The notes beneath the pieces were generated by a model. That model did no database searches, was not told the DNA's origin, and saw nothing but the letters and a program-made list of their open reading frames with translations. Positions 36,375 to 44,665 of a DNA stretch of 64,000 nt are shown in pieces; the stretch's first letter is position 1, and each line of letters starts with the position of its first letter. This DNA comes from Terrilactibacillus tamarindi (GTDB lineage: Bacteria > Bacillota > Bacilli > Bacillales > Sporolactobacillaceae): assembly GCF_009718825.1 (NCBI RefSeq), contig NZ_WNHB01000015.1, forward strand, positions 32,119-96,118, in the 5' to 3' direction. Made by a program: the position numbers and the translations under genes.

Positions 36375-36659
36375 AATTAAATAATTTGAGGGGCCACCTG
36401 GCTCCTTGTCAATTAAATAAATGAACTATTTCTCTGACTTTTTCATAAAAATAATAGAGCCTTGTTTTTTGGCTCATCTTATTTGTTACTTATTTTTTAG
36501 GTTATAGGGCCCGCTTTCTTTTAACATAATAAAAACCACCAATATTAGTTAGTGAATTTATTCACTCAACGATCAGATACTACAAGAATTGACGGTATTA
36601 TCACTAGTACATAGGATTTATAGATGTTCTTATTTTAGTGACTGGCCTCGCACCACTAA
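36375..36659. other. Intergenic, nothing recognised
   Basis: AT-rich stretch after the 66-residue gene with no ORF or convincing terminator. Confidence 0.3.
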
Positions 36660-36689
36660 TTCGACAAATTTCGGGTGGTGACAGGCACC
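36660..36689 (+). repeat. Family A repeat
   Basis: TTCGACAAATTTCGGGTGGT then GACAGGCACC, canonical, in the region upstream of the HAD gene. Confidence 0.92.
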
Positions 36690-36922
36690 AGCACATCCGC
36701 CTATTTTATAAATTTTTAAAAAATACTTTGGGTGCGTTTTCATTGTTGATTTAATGCAGTTTTCTACGATACTCTTTTTCTCCATTTTCGTCCTTATCCC
36801 TTTCATCTTCCTTGAAACGTTTAAGCATTCATGATACGGTTATATTAGTGATTGATAATTCACAATTTTTAAAGTTGTTTTTCAATCAAAAAATAAAATT
36901 TAAAAGGGGATATGTCACTCAT

Positions 36923-37591
36923 ATGATTAAAGCGATTATTTTTGATTTTGACGGGACAATTATTGACACGGAAACAGCATGGTATGTTGCATTTAAGGAT
37001 GCATATAAGGAACACGGAGTTGATTTAACATTAGCGAAATACTCAGAATGCCTCGGTACGAGTCTTCATTCTTTTGATCCATACACGTATTTACGTACTC
37101 ATCACAATATTCCTATTGATCTAGACGAATTCAGACAATCGATTCAAAATACCCATACAAAAATGATGGAAAGTGAATCCATTAGACCCGGAATTTTAAA
37201 TCTTTTAGACGAAGCTAAAGAATCAGGATTAAAAATTGGTCTGGCTACAAGCTCGCATATGGACTGGGTCAAAAAGTTTGTCAATCTGCTTAATATTGAA
37301 GACTACTTTGACTGTTATTGTACAGCTGACAGTGTTAAACATGTTAAACCAGATCCTGAACTTTATCACCAGGCTTTAGACCGTTTAGGCGTTAAAGCAA
37401 ATGAAGCGATTGCCATTGAAGATTCGCCAAATGGTTCACTTGCAGCCGTTAGAGCTGGTATCCCTACGATTGTCGCCAAGAACAAAATCACAAGCCAGTT
37501 ACCATTTAGCAAAGGTCATTATACAATCGACTCATTAGAGAACTATACATTAACTGACTTAGTGGAGAATTTTATTAAGAAAATAGGGTAA
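36923..37591 (+). CDS. HAD-superfamily phosphatase (beta-PGM-like)
   Basis: 222 residues. HAD motif I FDFDGTIIDTE (about 6-16), motif II region GLATSS, motif III Lys in VKHVKPDPELYHQAL, motif IV IAIEDSPNGSLAAVRAG. ATG 36923 is used because FDFDGT must be near the N-terminus; the upstream open frame is non-coding. The ribosome binding site is weak. It lies 88 nt upstream of mtlD, so a mannitol-1-phosphate phosphatase role is plausible; other sugar phosphates are possible. Confidence 0.82.
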   Translation: MIKAIIFDFDGTIIDTETAWYVAFKDAYKEHGVDLTLAKYSECLGTSLHSFDPYTYLRTHHNIPIDLDEFRQSIQNTHTKMMESESIRPGILNLLDEAKESGLKIGLATSSHMDWVKKFVNLLNIEDYFDCYCTADSVKHVKPDPELYHQALDRLGVKANEAIAIEDSPNGSLAAVRAGIPTIVAKNKITSQLPFSKGHYTIDSLENYTLTDLVENFIKKIG

Positions 37592-37679
37592 TTCATTATC
37601 AGATTAAAATTTGGTCAATTATTCATCCGCTTTTTATTTCTTAGCAAAATGAAATATTATTCAAGAGGAGAGATTGCCT

Positions 37680-38906
37680 ATGAATGCGTTACACCATGAA
37701 TTGAGTGGAAGTCGTGATTCACAACCCCACAGGCCGAACGCCGTGCATTTTGGAGCAGGAAATATCGGTAGAGGATTTATCGGATTACTTCTCACCAAAT
37801 CCAATTACGACGTTTGCTTTGTCACCCGAAATAAAAAGAAAATCTCCTTACTCAAGCAAAGAAAACAATACCCCGTCTATATCGCCAATCAAACGAACGA
37901 TAAACAGTTAGTTCAAAATGTTACAGCCATCTCTACAAAAAATAAAGCAGCTGTTGCTAGGCGTATTGCAAATACCAACCTGGTAACAACGGCTGTCGGT
38001 GTCTCTAATTTACCAAATATTGCAGACAAAATTGCCTTAGGTATCAGGCAAAGATTACAAAACAATTGTATAGAACCGCTTCATATCATTGCGTGTGAAA
38101 ATGCACTGGCTGCTAGCTCTAAACTTAAGAAATACGTTTATGAACATATACCAGAAGATCTACATGAAAAAGTAGACCGCTATGTCTCCTTTCCGAATGC
38201 AGCCGTTGATCGAATTGTTCCACTACAGCACCATGAAGACCCACTTGCAGTGACTGTAGAACCTTATTTCGAGTGGGTGATTGACCGTTCTGCGATGCTT
38301 GGAGGTCTACCTGAAATACAAGGTGTTAAAATGGTAGATTCACTTGAAGCGTTCATTGAGCGAAAATTATTTACCGTCAATACTGGTCATTGCTGTGCGG
38401 CTTATTTGGGATATCTCAACGGCTACACCACCATTCAAGAAGTGATGGCGGATCCAAGATTAACCATGGAAATTGAAAAAGTTATGCAAGAAACGGGTAA
38501 TATGTTAATTGAAAAACATGACCTTGATGAACCAAAGCACAAGATATACATTAAAAAAATCTTAAAACGTTTCAAAAACCCTAATTTAACCGATAAAATC
38601 GTTCGAGTTGGCCGATCTCCGATTCGTAAACTTTCATTGAATGACCGGCTAGTTAAACCTGCTTTGCTGTCACATGACCTTGGTTTAGACGCATCCAATC
38701 TGACAAAGGCCATAGCTGCTGGACTACTCTTTGATTACCCCAAAGATCCTGAAGCCAAACAATTAAAACAAGCCATACGAAAAAATGGTGTTCATCACGT
38801 CATCAATAAGTATTTAGGTATTCCACACTCTCATCCCATCCACCAAAAAATCGTAAATAGATATAATGAGTTTAATGAAAAATTCCGTCTTGTGAAAGAA
38901 GCTTAA
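37680..38906 (+). CDS. mtlD: Mannitol-1-phosphate 5-dehydrogenase
   Basis: 408 residues. NAD-dependent enzyme interconverting mannitol-1-phosphate and fructose-6-phosphate. N-terminal AVHFGAGNIGRGFIGLLL (about 20-37), FPNAAVDRIVP, KLFTVNTGHCCAAYLGYL, and KALLSHDLG-like C-terminal region. It has about 20 extra N-terminal residues before the Rossmann motif compared with the usual ~380 aa enzyme. AAGAGGAGA lies 8 nt before ATG. No mtlA/mtlF genes are near, unlike mannitol-uptake operons, so it may work in mannitol synthesis with the HAD enzyme upstream. Confidence 0.9.
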   Translation: MNALHHELSGSRDSQPHRPNAVHFGAGNIGRGFIGLLLTKSNYDVCFVTRNKKKISLLKQRKQYPVYIANQTNDKQLVQNVTAISTKNKAAVARRIANTNLVTTAVGVSNLPNIADKIALGIRQRLQNNCIEPLHIIACENALAASSKLKKYVYEHIPEDLHEKVDRYVSFPNAAVDRIVPLQHHEDPLAVTVEPYFEWVIDRSAMLGGLPEIQGVKMVDSLEAFIERKLFTVNTGHCCAAYLGYLNGYTTIQEVMADPRLTMEIEKVMQETGNMLIEKHDLDEPKHKIYIKKILKRFKNPNLTDKIVRVGRSPIRKLSLNDRLVKPALLSHDLGLDASNLTKAIAAGLLFDYPKDPEAKQLKQAIRKNGVHHVINKYLGIPHSHPIHQKIVNRYNEFNEKFRLVKEA

Positions 38907-38953
38907 GCTAAGGGTAGAAAAAACAAGTGTTCCCTACTCTCTATTTTCCTGAA

Positions 38954-38993
38954 TCCACCTCTCCATGATGGAAGAAGGTGGGTTATTTTTTTC
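38954..38993 (+). terminator. Terminator of mtlD
   Basis: CCACCT...AGGTGG stem with inner CAT/ATG pairing, then GTTATTTTTTT. Confidence 0.85.
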
Positions 38994-39022
38994 TAAATCC
39001 CGGAGTGGTAGTTACCTTGAAA

Positions 39023-39072
39023 ATCGACAAAATACGAGTTATTTCGGGTGATTTCGGGTGGTGACAGGCACC
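39023..39072 (+). repeat. Family A repeat (extended)
   Basis: TCGACAAAATACGAGTTATT, TCGGGTGATTTCGGGTGGTG, ACAGGCACC. The TTCGGGTG unit is duplicated. It lies between the mtlD terminator and the putP-1 promoter region. Confidence 0.85.
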
Positions 39073-39090
39073 CCCAAAAAAAATTTTTTC

Positions 39091-39104
39091 TGTAATCGTT
39101 TCCA
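39091..39104 (+). promoter_or_regulatory. cre-like site upstream of the PutP-1 gene
   Basis: TGTAATCGTTTCCA, one mismatch from the CcpA consensus. It lies 157 bp upstream of the gene; a weak promoter candidate (TTGCCT 39163, TATGGT 39186) follows. Confidence 0.45.
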
Positions 39105-39260
39105 TTGTTTTTATCATAGGGGCTACACACCTTTTTCATTTTTTCAAATTCACAGAATTGCCTTGCCTGAGTTTATATTTGTTGTTATGGTAGTTACTAC
39201 TGAGCTCAAACACAGCTATTTTGCGTAACAAATAGCTAAAAAGAAAAAGGGAGAGATTTG

Positions 39261-40736
39261 GTGCAGATAGAAGTATTTATTTCTTTAGGAGTATATCTCG
39301 TCGGTATGCTGCTTATTGGTTATTATTCTTACAGAAAAACATCCGATTTGAATGACTATATGCTAGGAGGACGTGGACTAGGTCCAGCTGTTACGGCATT
39401 GTCCGCAGGCGCATCCGATATGAGTGGTTGGATGTTGATGGGCTTGCCAGGTGCGATGTATGCAACAGGTATCTCAAGTTTATGGCTTTCAATAGGGTTA
39501 ATGATAGGTGCATATTTGAACTACCTAATACTTGCCCCTCGTCTTCGCACTTACACAGAAGTGGCGAACGATTCTCTTACAATTCCTGATTTTCTCGAAA
39601 ATCGCTTTCACGATCATTCGAAAGTACTCCGCTCTGTTTCAGCTATCGTCATTTTAGTCTTCTTTACCATTTACACATCATCAGGTTTAGTGGCTGGTGG
39701 ACGATTGTTTGAAAGTTCATTCCATACGAATTATAAAGTAGGTCTATTTATCACAGCAGGAGTTGTTGTCGCTTATACTTTATTTGGTGGATTTTTAGCC
39801 GTAAGTATGACGGACTTTGTTCAAGGCGCGATCATGTTCGTTGCTCTTATACTCGTTCCGATCGTTGCCTTTACAGATGTAGGCGGCGTTCAACATAGCT
39901 TTGATGAAATTAAAAACGTTGATCCTTCTTTGCTTAACTTCTTTAAAGGAACATCCTTTTTAGGAATTATATCTTTACTCGCATGGGGATTAGGCTACTT
40001 TGGGCAGCCACATATTATTGTCCGCTTTATGGCGATAGGCAATCTAAAGCAATTAAAAACAGCCCGTCGAATTGGCATGGGCTGGATGGGAATTTCGATT
40101 ATTGGGGCTATGCTCACGGGTCTTGTAGGCGTCGCTTACTATGCCTCTCATGGCCAAACATTAAAAGATCCAGAAACGATTTTTGTCGTCTTCTCTGACA
40201 TCTTGTTCCATCCGTATATTACAGGATTCTTACTAGCCGCTATTTTAGCAGCGATTATGAGTACAATTTCATCTCAATTACTTGTAACATCAAGTTCTTT
40301 AACAGAAGACTTTTATAAAACATTCTTGCGTCGTAAAGCAAGCGATAAGGAGCTTGTTTTTGTAGGAAGATTAGCCGTTTTAATTGTCGCCGTGATTGGT
40401 ATTTTCCTTTCATTATATCCGAGCGATACGATCTTAGGTCTTGTTGGATATGCTTGGGCAGGATTCGGCTCAGCATTTGGTCCGGTCATTCTCTTAAGTT
40501 TACACTGGAAACGCATGACAAGATATGGCGCATTATCCGGAATGATCGTTGGAGCCGTGACTGTGCTTATCTGGGCAAACATTCCAACTTTACAAAAGTT
40601 CCTTTATGAAATGATTCCTGGATTCTTCTTAAGTATGATCGCTGTTGTGGTTGTAAGTTTATTAACCCAAAAGCCATCAAGTGAAATAGAGAATCATTAT
40701 GATCAAATGAAAGAAGAATTGAGAAAAGGTGCTTAA
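39261..40736 (+). CDS. Sodium/proline symporter (PutP/OpuE), copy 1
   Basis: 491 residues, SSS family, about 13 helices. Landmarks GGRGLGPAVTALSAGASDMS, MSGWMLMGLPGAMYATGI and FMLAAILAAIMSTISSQLLV-type core (LLAAILAAIMSTISSQLL). GTG start with GGGAGAG 5 nt upstream, as in its close paralog at 62375-63850. It is not linked to proline breakdown genes; it follows mtlD, a compatible-solute-type gene, so an OpuE-like osmotic role is the better guess, but sequence alone does not separate OpuE from PutP. Confidence 0.88.
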   Translation: MQIEVFISLGVYLVGMLLIGYYSYRKTSDLNDYMLGGRGLGPAVTALSAGASDMSGWMLMGLPGAMYATGISSLWLSIGLMIGAYLNYLILAPRLRTYTEVANDSLTIPDFLENRFHDHSKVLRSVSAIVILVFFTIYTSSGLVAGGRLFESSFHTNYKVGLFITAGVVVAYTLFGGFLAVSMTDFVQGAIMFVALILVPIVAFTDVGGVQHSFDEIKNVDPSLLNFFKGTSFLGIISLLAWGLGYFGQPHIIVRFMAIGNLKQLKTARRIGMGWMGISIIGAMLTGLVGVAYYASHGQTLKDPETIFVVFSDILFHPYITGFLLAAILAAIMSTISSQLLVTSSSLTEDFYKTFLRRKASDKELVFVGRLAVLIVAVIGIFLSLYPSDTILGLVGYAWAGFGSAFGPVILLSLHWKRMTRYGALSGMIVGAVTVLIWANIPTLQKFLYEMIPGFFLSMIAVVVVSLLTQKPSSEIENHYDQMKEELRKGA

Positions 40737-40747
40737 AGGAGATATAG

Positions 40748-40778
40748 TTCGATAAATATTGGGTAGTCACAGGCATCC
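40748..40778 (+). repeat. Family A repeat (diverged)
   Basis: TTCGATAAATATTGGGTAGT then CACAGGCATCC, 11 nt after the putP-1 stop. Confidence 0.7.
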
Positions 40779-40784
40779 AAATCT

Positions 40785-40828
40785 AGCCCCACGGGAAATG
40801 TGCGCAAACCACATTCTAACGTGGGGCT
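40785..40828. terminator. Bidirectional terminator
   Basis: AGCCCCACG...CGTGGGGCT with an inner AATGTG...CACATT stem. It is bracketed by an A repeat on one side and a B2 repeat on the other. Shares its stem base with the hairpin at 4041. Confidence 0.85.
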
Positions 40829-40836
40829 TATTACTT

Positions 40837-40893
40837 AGTGTCTACCCGATAAAAACAAAAATGGCCAAATGTCTTTTTGCGGTGCCTGACACC
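40837..40893 (+). repeat. Family B2 repeat
   Basis: AGTGTCTACCCGATAAAAAC, AAAAATGGCCAA, ATGTCTTTTTGCGGTGCCTG, ACACC. It ends at 40893 and the next base begins the stop codon of the CotF-like gene. Confidence 0.9.
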
Positions 40894-41196
40894 TTATTTA
40901 CCCTGCGTCAATTTTAATACCGCCTCTGCATTCTTCAAATCCATTTGTAGTTGTTTATTTGTATCGTAAGGATTGTAGAAGTTCTTACTAATCATGTAGT
41001 TTGATATTTGTTCGTGGAAATCTATTGCTTCATCTAATTGTTGTGTTAGCAGATTTCTAATCTCCTGTGTCGCTGTTTCAGTAATGGCCAAAGCATAGTT
41101 TTTGATTTCAGCCTTTGCCCTCACCAAAATATCTGTCGCAATGATTTGATCTGTTAATGGCGCCATTCCTGTTAATTTTTCAATAAGTTGATTCAT
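40894..41196 (-). CDS. Coat F-domain (CotF-like) spore coat protein
   Basis: 100 residues, helical, ferritin-like coat F domain: LTDQIIATDILVRAKAEIKN, ITETATQEIRNLLTQQL, ISNYMISKNFYNPYD. It belongs to a four-gene cluster that repeats a short/long gene pair; this is the long member of pair 2, 13 nt after the short one. GGGAG lies 9 nt before ATG. Likely made in the mother cell and placed in the spore coat. A B2 repeat directly abuts its stop codon. Confidence 0.8.
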   Translation of the reverse strand: MNQLIEKLTGMAPLTDQIIATDILVRAKAEIKNYALAITETATQEIRNLLTQQLDEAIDFHEQISNYMISKNFYNPYDTNKQLQMDLKNAEAVLKLTQGK

Positions 41197-41209
41197 ATCT
41201 TCAGTCTCC

Positions 41210-41398
41210 CTATTGTATTTGGTTTTTTAGAGTTTCAATATGTCGATTAGCCCTCGATGTATATTGCTGCATAATCGTTTTTAATTCCGGATCGGTGACA
41301 AATGCCTGTATAATCGTTGACTTGGTTAAGGATAAACTTTTTAATGTCAGTAATTCATGTAACTCTAACGATTCGTGTAATCCTAAATGTTCCCTCAT
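41210..41398 (-). CDS. Small CotF-cluster protein (pair 2, short)
   Basis: 62 residues: LHESLELHELLTLKSLSLTK, a helical segment similar to the 71-residue protein at 41712. ATG 41398 chosen, with GAGGTGA 5 nt upstream. It resembles the N-terminal part of longer CotF-type proteins. Probable spore coat component. Confidence 0.65.
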   Translation of the reverse strand: MREHLGLHESLELHELLTLKSLSLTKSTIIQAFVTDPELKTIMQQYTSRANRHIETLKNQIQ

Positions 41399-41425
41399 TC
41401 TTCTCACCTCGCTTTTTTATTATTA

Positions 41426-41698
41426 TCAGTCACTTAAGGCTCTAGTCGCATAGTCTATATCCCTTTGCAGCTGCTGCGGTACATTGTAAGCATCATAGAT
41501 GCCTTTATCTTGCAAGAAACCATAAATTAACTCATGCTGAAGAATGGCATTTCTTATTTCTTGTTTGAGAAAGGATCTTATTTCAGCCGATGTTGATTCA
41601 GTAATTGCAGAGGCAAAATCTTTAATTGCTGCTTTTGATTCATAAAGCATATCCGTCGCGATAACATGATCAGAGTGGCTTAATTGTTTTGAACTCAT
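41426..41698 (-). CDS. Coat F-domain (CotF-like) spore coat protein
   Basis: 90 residues, homologous to the 100-residue protein at 40894: DHVIATDMLYESKAAIKDFA, ITESTSAEIRSFLKQEI, GFLQDKGIYDAYNVPQQL. GAGGGGG lies 8 nt before ATG. Long member of pair 1. Confidence 0.8.
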   Translation of the reverse strand: MSSKQLSHSDHVIATDMLYESKAAIKDFASAITESTSAEIRSFLKQEIRNAILQHELIYGFLQDKGIYDAYNVPQQLQRDIDYATRALSD

Positions 41699-41711
41699 AT
41701 GAATATCCCCC

Positions 41712-41927
41712 TCATTGTTTTAATTGCGTTGATGCCGTAATAAGTAATTCTTTCATTTGATTAAGCGATTGTTTTCCTTTTTGAATGCTATCTTGAACTA
41801 ATAGCTTAAGCTCCGGGTTCTCAACTTTTTCTAATCTAGATTTTGCTTGAGAAAGACAAGCACCTTTAAAGTTTACTAATTCACGCATATCCGTAATTTC
41901 ATGTACCCCAAATTTATTACTTTCCAC
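41712..41927 (-). CDS. Small CotF-cluster protein (pair 1, short)
   Basis: 71 residues: FGVHEITDMRELVNFKGACL, then a helix (AKSRLEKVENPELKLLVQDS). Homologous in layout to the 62-residue protein at 41210. GTG 41927 chosen, because GGAGGTG lies 6 nt upstream and the in-frame ATG at 41942 lies in that ribosome binding site. First gene of the coat cluster. Confidence 0.65.
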   Translation of the reverse strand: MESNKFGVHEITDMRELVNFKGACLSQAKSRLEKVENPELKLLVQDSIQKGKQSLNQMKELLITASTQLKQ

Positions 41928-42015
41928 GATATACACCTCCATTGAATATTAGATATTATCTATGTAATCGTTCCTAGTTATTCATTTTCGAGTGGAGTTT
42001 GTGACATGTATGAAC

Positions 42016-42072
42016 GGTGTCCACATAGGAAAAACAAAAAGGGGGGGATGTCTTTTTGCGGTGCCTGACCCC
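42016..42072 (+). repeat. Family B2 repeat
   Basis: GGTGTCCACATAGGAAAAAC, AAAAAGGGGGGG, ATGTCTTTTTGCGGTGCCTG, ACCCC. Lies between the divergent coat cluster and the DUF5362 gene. Confidence 0.88.
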
Positions 42073-42142
42073 CAAAAATTCGTATATTTTAACAACATGT
42101 AGAATAAGATATGGAGTCAATACGTAGCGAGGAGGCGTTTTA

Positions 42143-42505
42143 TTGAATCATTTAAAATCATTACAGAGGATTTCATTCTGGGGACGTTTTACAGGCATTG
42201 TGACGATTGTTTTCGGTTCTTTTGCAGCTTTAGGCGGATTGTTTGCCCTAATTATTGGTGCCATACCAGGAATTATTCAAATCATCTTAGGGGTTTACCT
42301 GTTTAAAACAGGGACAGAAGCCAAGTATGCAATAGAAGATAACGAAACTAGTGACGAATCATTGCATCGCCTCTTAAACAATTATTCCAAATATTTATTA
42401 ATTCAAGGTATTTTTACGATAATTGTTTTGGCTTTCGTTGCGCTTATGATTATCTTAAGCCTTGTATTAGGAAATTACTTTTTTAGCGAATTCCATTTTA
42501 CTTAA
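42143..42505 (+). CDS. DUF5362 family membrane protein
   Basis: 120 residues with three or four predicted helices: GIVTIVFGSFAALGGLFALI, IIQIILGVYLF, then LIQGIFTIIVLAFVALMIIL. TTG start with GAGGAGG 8 nt upstream. Family of unknown function. Followed at once by a strong terminator. Confidence 0.7.
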   Translation: MNHLKSLQRISFWGRFTGIVTIVFGSFAALGGLFALIIGAIPGIIQIILGVYLFKTGTEAKYAIEDNETSDESLHRLLNNYSKYLLIQGIFTIIVLAFVALMIILSLVLGNYFFSEFHFT

Positions 42506-42633
42506 AAAAGAGCACCAACCTCACAAATTGAGGCATGGTGCTCTTTTTTTGGTTACATTTATTCTGTGAGAATGGCAATGTCCACTCAGTGTGTACATTT
42601 CTGCCTTTGTGTCTTTTTTCGGTGCCTGACACC
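42505..42633 (+). repeat. Direct repeat 1 flanking the multicopper oxidase gene
   Basis: Terminator hairpin with CCTCACAAATTGAGG loop, ATTCTGTGAG, AATGTCCACTCAGTGTGTAC, then a B repeat GTGTCTTTTTTCGGTGCCTG and ACACC. Matches 44471-44617 in the same order and orientation. The B part ends exactly at the oxidase stop codon (42634). Confidence 0.82.
42510..42550 (+). terminator. Terminator of the DUF5362 gene
   Basis: GAGCACCA, CCTCACAAATTGAGG inner stem, TGGTGCTC, T7. Confidence 0.92.
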
Positions 42634-44304
42634 TTATTTAAGATGGGAATCATTGATTATTCTTATAGGTCTCATCATATCGTGATCTTCATGTTCAAGA
42701 AAATGACAATGCCAGACATAGTTACCGACATGATCTTTAAAATGCATGATGATTTTCGTAATTTTTCCGTTCTCAGCTTTTACAGTATCCTTCCAGCCTT
42801 TTTCATAATCATACGGTTCTTCTGGTGGCCCTGTAAATTCAATCGTGCCTTCGCTTTCATAAAGCTCTACATTGAATGGCCTGCGTTCTAGAATTTTAAA
42901 TTGAACCAAGTGAATATGAATCGGGTGCGGCCCACCTGTTAAATTAATCAAATTCCATACTTCAATGCTATCAAAAGCTGGTTTTTCAGTAGCTGGATCA
43001 CCCCACATATGGTTATTTAGCATTAACATCGGTCTACCATAGCTATCTGTACTTGCACTCAAAGTTAAATCTCTTATTGTATGCGCCATATGTTCATCCA
43101 TCATTTCCGGTGGATATAATTCTTCTGGAATTTCACTTGTATCTTCACCATATAACGGAAGGTCTACACTAAATTGCAACACGACGCTTGTATGTTCATT
43201 TGTATTTGTTCCTGAGTTTGTAAGCGTTATTGTTTCACCTTCCAACGTCGAAAAATCAATAATGATATCTGCCCTTTCTGATGGCTGTAATTCAATTGAA
43301 GTTAATCGAATAGGTGTCGTAACAAGCCCGCCATCTGTTCCAATTTGTGTGAAGGCTTGATCATTAGAAAGGCCTAACACATAATCTCTTCTATTTGAAG
43401 CATTTAGCACACGGAATCGATACTTTCTAGGTTCTACCCTTAACTTTGGCCATACTTTCCCATTTACGACAATGGTGTTACCAAAGAAGGCTGGCACAAT
43501 GGAAGGCGAGACCGGTACGGGAAACGGCGGCTTATCGGGATAAAAAAGCGACCCATCCTCGTTAAATGATTTATCCTGCAGCATTAAAGGGATCTCATAC
43601 TTCCCGCTTGGTAGGTTTAGTCGTTCTTCAAGTGCATCACGAAGTAAGTAAAACCCAGCCAGTCCTGCATAGACATTTAACCTTGTAATACCCATGGCAT
43701 GATCATGATACCATAGCGTTGCTCCTGGTTGGTGATTCGTATATTCGTATATTTTTCTTTTAAATGTTGAACCTGTCATCTTGTAATCCTTTGTATACCA
43801 GGCTTCTGGATGGCCATCACTTCTCCAATCTACATTCGCACCGTGAAGGTGAACAACGCTTCTAACGTCTGGTGTATCAATTGATCCATGAATCGTATGA
43901 TCGACAGGAAATAAGTGTTTAGAAGGTAAGTCGTTTATCCATTTGACACGCGTTGTTTCGTCTTTTTTCGCTTCAATAGTTGGCCCAGGAACCCTGCCGT
44001 TATATCCCCAAACAGGTGTGAGTGGAAACTGTTTATGAAATCGGTGTTTTACTTCTCTCATATAAATTTCATAATATGGAGATTGATCCTGTGAACCATC
44101 ATCATTAAGAGGAGATGTAGTGATAAACTTTCCTAAACGTCCACTTCTGTTTTCATAAGGATCATATTGCCTCCTCGGCTTAGCAACAGGAGGTTTTTTA
44201 ATTTCATCAACAAATTTTGGAATGGAAGCTGGATCAGCAGGATTGACTTTAACTAAAGGAATTTTTTCGGCCGTTTTATTGCTAGCATCAATATTATTAT
44301 CCAA
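42634..44304 (-). CDS. cotA: Multicopper oxidase (CotA-like spore laccase)
   Basis: 556 residues. All four copper motifs are seen: HLHGANVDW (152-155), LWYHDHAMG (H200, H202), HPIHIHLVQF near 485, and HCHFLEHEDHDMM near 536, which binds the type 1 copper with an axial Met. No signal peptide, as in CotA, which is a coat protein; a charged N-terminal extension makes it about 40 residues longer than B. subtilis CotA. TTG start with GGGGC about 10 nt upstream. Oxidises phenols or bilirubin with O2. It is next to CotF-like genes, which supports a spore role. Confidence 0.85.
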   Translation of the reverse strand: MDNNIDASNKTAEKIPLVKVNPADPASIPKFVDEIKKPPVAKPRRQYDPYENRSGRLGKFITTSPLNDDGSQDQSPYYEIYMREVKHRFHKQFPLTPVWGYNGRVPGPTIEAKKDETTRVKWINDLPSKHLFPVDHTIHGSIDTPDVRSVVHLHGANVDWRSDGHPEAWYTKDYKMTGSTFKRKIYEYTNHQPGATLWYHDHAMGITRLNVYAGLAGFYLLRDALEERLNLPSGKYEIPLMLQDKSFNEDGSLFYPDKPPFPVPVSPSIVPAFFGNTIVVNGKVWPKLRVEPRKYRFRVLNASNRRDYVLGLSNDQAFTQIGTDGGLVTTPIRLTSIELQPSERADIIIDFSTLEGETITLTNSGTNTNEHTSVVLQFSVDLPLYGEDTSEIPEELYPPEMMDEHMAHTIRDLTLSASTDSYGRPMLMLNNHMWGDPATEKPAFDSIEVWNLINLTGGPHPIHIHLVQFKILERRPFNVELYESEGTIEFTGPPEEPYDYEKGWKDTVKAENGKITKIIMHFKDHVGNYVWHCHFLEHEDHDMMRPIRIINDSHLK

Positions 44305-44470
44305 TATTTTCTAGCCCCTTTGCAATCTTGTGAATACCCATTATTAAGCCCATTATATGTGGATATTCAAGGGCTGAAACTTGGCTTTTTAAAAATTTTC
44401 CGAGTAATACATGGCAGGCTGGTAATCGTTCATAAGAAGTCCGTATTTCGAGTGGTGGTTGCACCCCAAA

Positions 44471-44617
44471 GAAAAAACACCATCCTCACAAATTGAGGTA
44501 TGGTGCTCTTTTTTCGGTTTCAATTATTCTGACGGTGACAGACACGCCTGTGGAATGGAAAAAGTCCACTCAAGGTGGACTTTTCTGTCTATATGTCTTT
44601 TTTCGGTGCCTGGCACC
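44471..44617 (+). repeat. Direct repeat 2 flanking the multicopper oxidase gene
   Basis: Terminator with the same CCTCACAAATTGAGG loop, then ATTCTGACGGTGACAGACAC, hairpin AAAAGTCCAC/GTGGACTTTT (44570-44594) and a B core ATGTCTTTTTTCGGTGCCTG and GCACC. Confidence 0.8.
44478..44515 (+). terminator. Terminator-like hairpin (duplicate)
   Basis: CACCAT, CCTCACAAATTGAGG, ATGGTG, CTCTTTTTT. Homologous to 42510-42550 though no plus-strand gene precedes it. Confidence 0.8.
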
Positions 44618-44622
44618 GATGC

Positions 44623-44663
44623 GCGGGTGGTGACAGGCACCCCGGCCCGGTGGCACAGGCACC
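44623..44663 (+). repeat. Family A-core repeat with second GGCACAGGCACC unit
   Basis: GCGGGTGGTGACAGGCACC, CCGGCCC, GGTGGCACAGGCACC. It follows the B copy head to tail and ends 2 nt before the tcyC stop codon (44666). Confidence 0.82.
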
Positions 44664-44665
44664 TC

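Noticed and set aside
40567..40776. Small minus-strand frame starting MPVTTQYLSN
   Set aside because: It begins in a family A repeat and runs antisense to putP-1.
42535..42891. Plus-strand 118-codon frame over the cotA 3' end
   Set aside because: Antisense to the multicopper oxidase and starts inside a terminator.
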